Assembly: GCA_947259725.1 (NCBI GenBank)
Contig: CAMYNM010000006.1
Span: 62,001-126,000, forward strand
Length of the DNA: 64,000 nt
Source: CALZIK01 sp945787635
GTDB lineage: Bacteria; Acidobacteriota; Thermoanaerobaculia; Multivoradales; JAHEKO01
Reading direction: 5' to 3'
The notes under the pieces: model-generated
What the model was told of the DNA's origin: nothing
Database searches by the model: none
Seen by the model: the letters and a program-made list of their open reading frames with translations, nothing else
Translations under genes and position numbers: made by a program
In this document: piece by piece, positions 61,909 to 64,000 of the stretch
How the letters are laid out: every line of letters starts with the position of its first letter
How positions within the stretch are numbered: position 1 is the stretch's first letter

Positions 61909-62696
61909 ATCCCGGGCGGCGTGAAGCGGCCGTCGGTCGCCGTCCAGCCCGCGTCGACGAAGATCACCGTTCCGGTGACGTAGCTCGCCGCGTCGGAGGC
62001 CAGAAAGACGGTCGCGCCGACCATCTCCTCGGGCTGCGCCCAGCGGTTGAAGATGTTTCGCGCCGCGTAGGCCTGGTACCACTCCGGGTTTGCCTTGATC
62101 GGACCGGTCAACGGCGTCTCGACGACGCCGGGCGCCACGGCGTTCACCCGCACGCCCTTCGGACCGAGCTCGGCGGCCAGAGCCCGCGCCATCTGCAGGA
62201 TACCCGCCTTGGTCGCGGCGTAGACGCCCTGCCCGGGCTCCACCATGAGAGAGCGGATGGATGAGAACATGATGATGCTTCCGGAGCCCTGTTCGCTCAT
62301 GATCCGGCCGGCCGACTGCATGGCGTGAAGGCCGCCCTTCAGGTTGAGCCCGATCACGCGATCGAACTCGTCGTCGGTGTAGTCGAGCAGCGGCTTGCGG
62401 ACGTTCATGGCGGGAGTGCAGACCAGCACGTCGAGGCTGCCATGGCGATCGCGTACCCCGCCAAAGGCCGTTGCGACCGCGTCGCCGTCGCCGAGATCGA
62501 GCACCGCCGCATCGGCCTGGCCGCCGTCGGCGGCGATCGCCTCCGCGGTCTCCCGGGCCAGATCACCCTTGATGTCGAGGCAGACGACCCGCCCCCCGTG
62601 GGCCGCGCATCCCACCGCCACGGCCCGCCCGATGCCCGATCCGGCACCGACGACAGCGACGTTTTTTCCCTCCAGACTGAACAACGAGCTCGGCAT
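61905..62696 (-). CDS. Short-chain dehydrogenase/reductase
   Basis: A 263-residue SDR. It has the cofactor motif VAVVGAGSGIGRAV and the catalytic Ser and Tyr-x3-Lys: MFSSIRSLM, YAATKAG. The usual NNAG motif is replaced by VCTPAMN, an uncommon variant. The ATG at 62696 has a strong AGGAGG upstream. It overlaps the downstream dehydrogenase gene by 4 bases and lies 29 bases after the SSS symporter, so the three genes appear to be one operon for uptake and oxidation of a hydroxy acid or sugar acid. Confidence 0.88.
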   Translation of the reverse strand: MPSSLFSLEGKNVAVVGAGSGIGRAVAVGCAAHGGRVVCLDIKGDLARETAEAIAADGGQADAAVLDLGDGDAVATAFGGVRDRHGSLDVLVCTPAMNVRKPLLDYTDDEFDRVIGLNLKGGLHAMQSAGRIMSEQGSGSIIMFSSIRSLMVEPGQGVYAATKAGILQMARALAAELGPKGVRVNAVAPGVVETPLTGPIKANPEWYQAYAARNIFNRWAQPEEMVGATVFLASDAASYVTGTVIFVDAGWTATDGRFTPPGM

Positions 62697-62725
62697 GATC
62701 CCTCCTATGTTATCCAGCTCTCAGC

Positions 62726-64000
62726 CTACCGGACTTTGCTCGATCGCGCGGAGCGCAGGAGCAGAACAACCCCGCACACCAGAACCGAAGCGATCAGCCC
62801 CCAGGTGTTGGGACTCAAGGCCGCGACCCACCCGGACGCGCCCGACCATTCCTTCCAGGGCGCCAGCCTCGCGGCGATCAACACGGCGACTCCGCCGCCG
62901 ATCGCGGCCAGCGCCTCGGGCGTGCCGATCCGTCGGGACTGGAGCCCCACGACCACCGGCACGAAGAGGCTGACTCCCAGAAGCGAGTAGAAGATGCTGA
63001 GCGAGCCGATCACCGAGGGCAGGACGATCGCGAGCGCGACTCCGAGAGCTCCTCCCGTCACCGCGGCGATGCGCGCGACCTTGAGCACCTGGCGATCGTC
63101 GGCGTCGGGTCGCACGAACCGCTTGTAGAGATCCTTGGAAAGAGACGTGGCCAGCATGAAGAGGATCGCGTCGGCCGAGCTCATCTCGGCCGAGAACACC
63201 GCGGCCAGTCCGATGCTCCCGAGCGCCACCGGCAGCCCCACGGTCAGGACCATGGGCAGCGCAAGCTCGCCGTTGGCGAGATTGGGATCGTAGACGCGGG
63301 CGATCATCCCGAGCACCGGCGGTACCGCCGCGAACGCCATCAAGGCCACCGCGCTCGCCCCGACGCCGAGCCGGATGGTCTTCTCGTCGCGAGCGCCGTA
63401 GACCTTCTGCAGGAGCCCGGGCGAGACCATGAACGCCGGCACGAGCAGCGCCAGGTAGGTCCAGCTCGAGCTTCCGCCCCAGAAATCGAAGTAGCTCTCC
63501 ATTCCCGGAGCTCCCTCGGGGACCGCCGCCACGACAGCCGCCCAGCCGCCGGCGTCGGCCAGAGCCCAGGGCAACGCCACGGCGAAGCCGATCACCAGCA
63601 CCACCAGCTGCACCAGATTGACCCAGGCCGAGGTCAAGAGGCCGCCGGCGGCGAAATAGACCGTCATCACCCCGCCGCCGATCAGGCAACCGATCTCCTT
63701 GGGAACGCCGGCGACGACGTTCAAGATCCACGACAGCGCGATGAGCTGCCCCGCGAGGATCGCCAGGGTCCCCAGCCACAGCAGGATCGCGATCGTGGCT
63801 CGCACCTCGCGGCCGTAGCGGAACTCGAGGTAGTCGCCGGCGGTATAGAGATCGTGCTCTCGCGCGAGCCGCCAGATCCGCGGCCCGATCCAGAGCGCCA
63901 GGAGAAGCGTGCCGATGCCGGCGGATCCGACCCACCAGATCCCACTGAGGCCGCGGCTGTAGCCCAGTCCGGCCGCGCCGACCGTCGAGCCGGCGCCGAT
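62726..64000 (-). CDS. Sodium:solute symporter (SSS family), partial
   Basis: The gene is cut by the window end; at least 424 codons are visible. The frame continues upstream of the first internal GTG (63805) without a stop: the segment begins IGAGSTVGAAGLGYSRGL and has ALWIGPRIWRLAREHDLYT and AGDYLEFRYGREVRAT, typical SSS sequence. Later helices include VFSAEMSSADAILFMLATSL, the SSS core signature. It is upstream of, and probably in operon with, the SDR and tartrate/D-malate-type dehydrogenase, whose substrate it may import. Confidence 0.87.
   Translation of the reverse strand: MGAGSTVGAAGLGYSRGLSGIWWVGSAGIGTLLLALWIGPRIWRLAREHDLYTAGDYLEFRYGREVRATIAILLWLGTLAILAGQLIALSWILNVVAGVPKEIGCLIGGGVMTVYFAAGGLLTSAWVNLVQLVVLVIGFAVALPWALADAGGWAAVVAAVPEGAPGMESYFDFWGGSSSWTYLALLVPAFMVSPGLLQKVYGARDEKTIRLGVGASAVALMAFAAVPPVLGMIARVYDPNLANGELALPMVLTVGLPVALGSIGLAAVFSAEMSSADAILFMLATSLSKDLYKRFVRPDADDRQVLKVARIAAVTGGALGVALAIVLPSVIGSLSIFYSLLGVSLFVPVVVGLQSRRIGTPEALAAIGGGVAVLIAARLAPWKEWSGASGWVAALSPNTWGLIASVLVCGVVLLLRSARSSKVR

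Noticed and set aside
62721..63935. A 404-codon minus-strand frame overlapping the last symporter
   Set aside because: Arg/Gly-rich out-of-frame product; the adjacent frame reads a continuous SSS symporter to the window end.

Overview
The window is a gene-dense, high-GC bacterial chromosome segment. Third codon positions are strongly G/C, GTG and TTG starts are frequent, and most genes that need one have a clear Shine-Dalgarno (SD) sequence. A giant Oar-like TonB-dependent receptor with an N-terminal carboxypeptidase-regulatory domain, many secreted proteins of unknown function, an ECF sigma/anti-sigma/CHAT operon, M20, CocE and P1 hydrolases, and three SSS symporters together suggest an Acidobacteriota genome, perhaps Thermoanaerobaculia-like. 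This is inference from gene content. No rRNA or other taxonomic marker is present. No phage, insertion sequence or CRISPR array was found.

Layout. 0-8.7 kb is housekeeping: fabI, a PlsC-like acyltransferase, an EamA transporter, a LOG-family protein, rocD, a helicase that looks like a fusion of MrfA and MrfB, and an enoyl-CoA hydratase. 8.9-16.2 kb has a large secreted di-haem protein resembling the hydrazine synthase alpha subunit, a three-gene operon of unknowns, OsmC, a NUDIX hydrolase and a secreted unknown. 16.2-24 kb has proC and an operon of a secreted unknown, a double hydrolase (SGNH plus alpha/beta fold) and a dynamin-like GTPase. 24-33.3 kb has a secreted vWA pair, a small secreted protein, and the ECF sigma, anti-sigma and CHAT-protease operon. 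33.3-39.4 kb has a BlaI-type regulator, a secreted alpha/beta hydrolase and a tight three-gene cassette: membrane coiled-coil protein, gingipain/caspase-like protease, secreted coiled-coil protein. 39.5-64 kb has tRNA-Arg(TCG), queF, three sodium:solute symporters and many catabolic or secreted hydrolases (phosphodiesterase, P1 and CocE hydrolases, exported SurE, M20 deacylase), MmsA, a class III aminotransferase, a tartrate/D-malate-type dehydrogenase with an SDR, and two TonB-dependent receptors. The overall theme is scavenging of organic nitrogen and carbon: outer-membrane receptors, secreted hydrolases, Na+ symporters and amino-acid or semialdehyde catabolism.

Intergenic repeats are the most distinctive non-coding feature. 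Family A is an imperfect palindrome with a GGTCGAC-N6-GTCGACC core and asymmetric TGTAGC / GTCTT flanks; 16 copies were counted. Family B is a GGGGACACC / GGTGTCCCC hairpin. Family C has GAGGTAGCGTCG arms. They sit almost only in gaps at gene 3' ends, mostly between convergent genes, and some copies supply the stop codon of the neighbouring gene. The two places most likely to hold undescribed biology are the CHAT operon (29251-33284) and the three-gene protease cassette (34969-39351).
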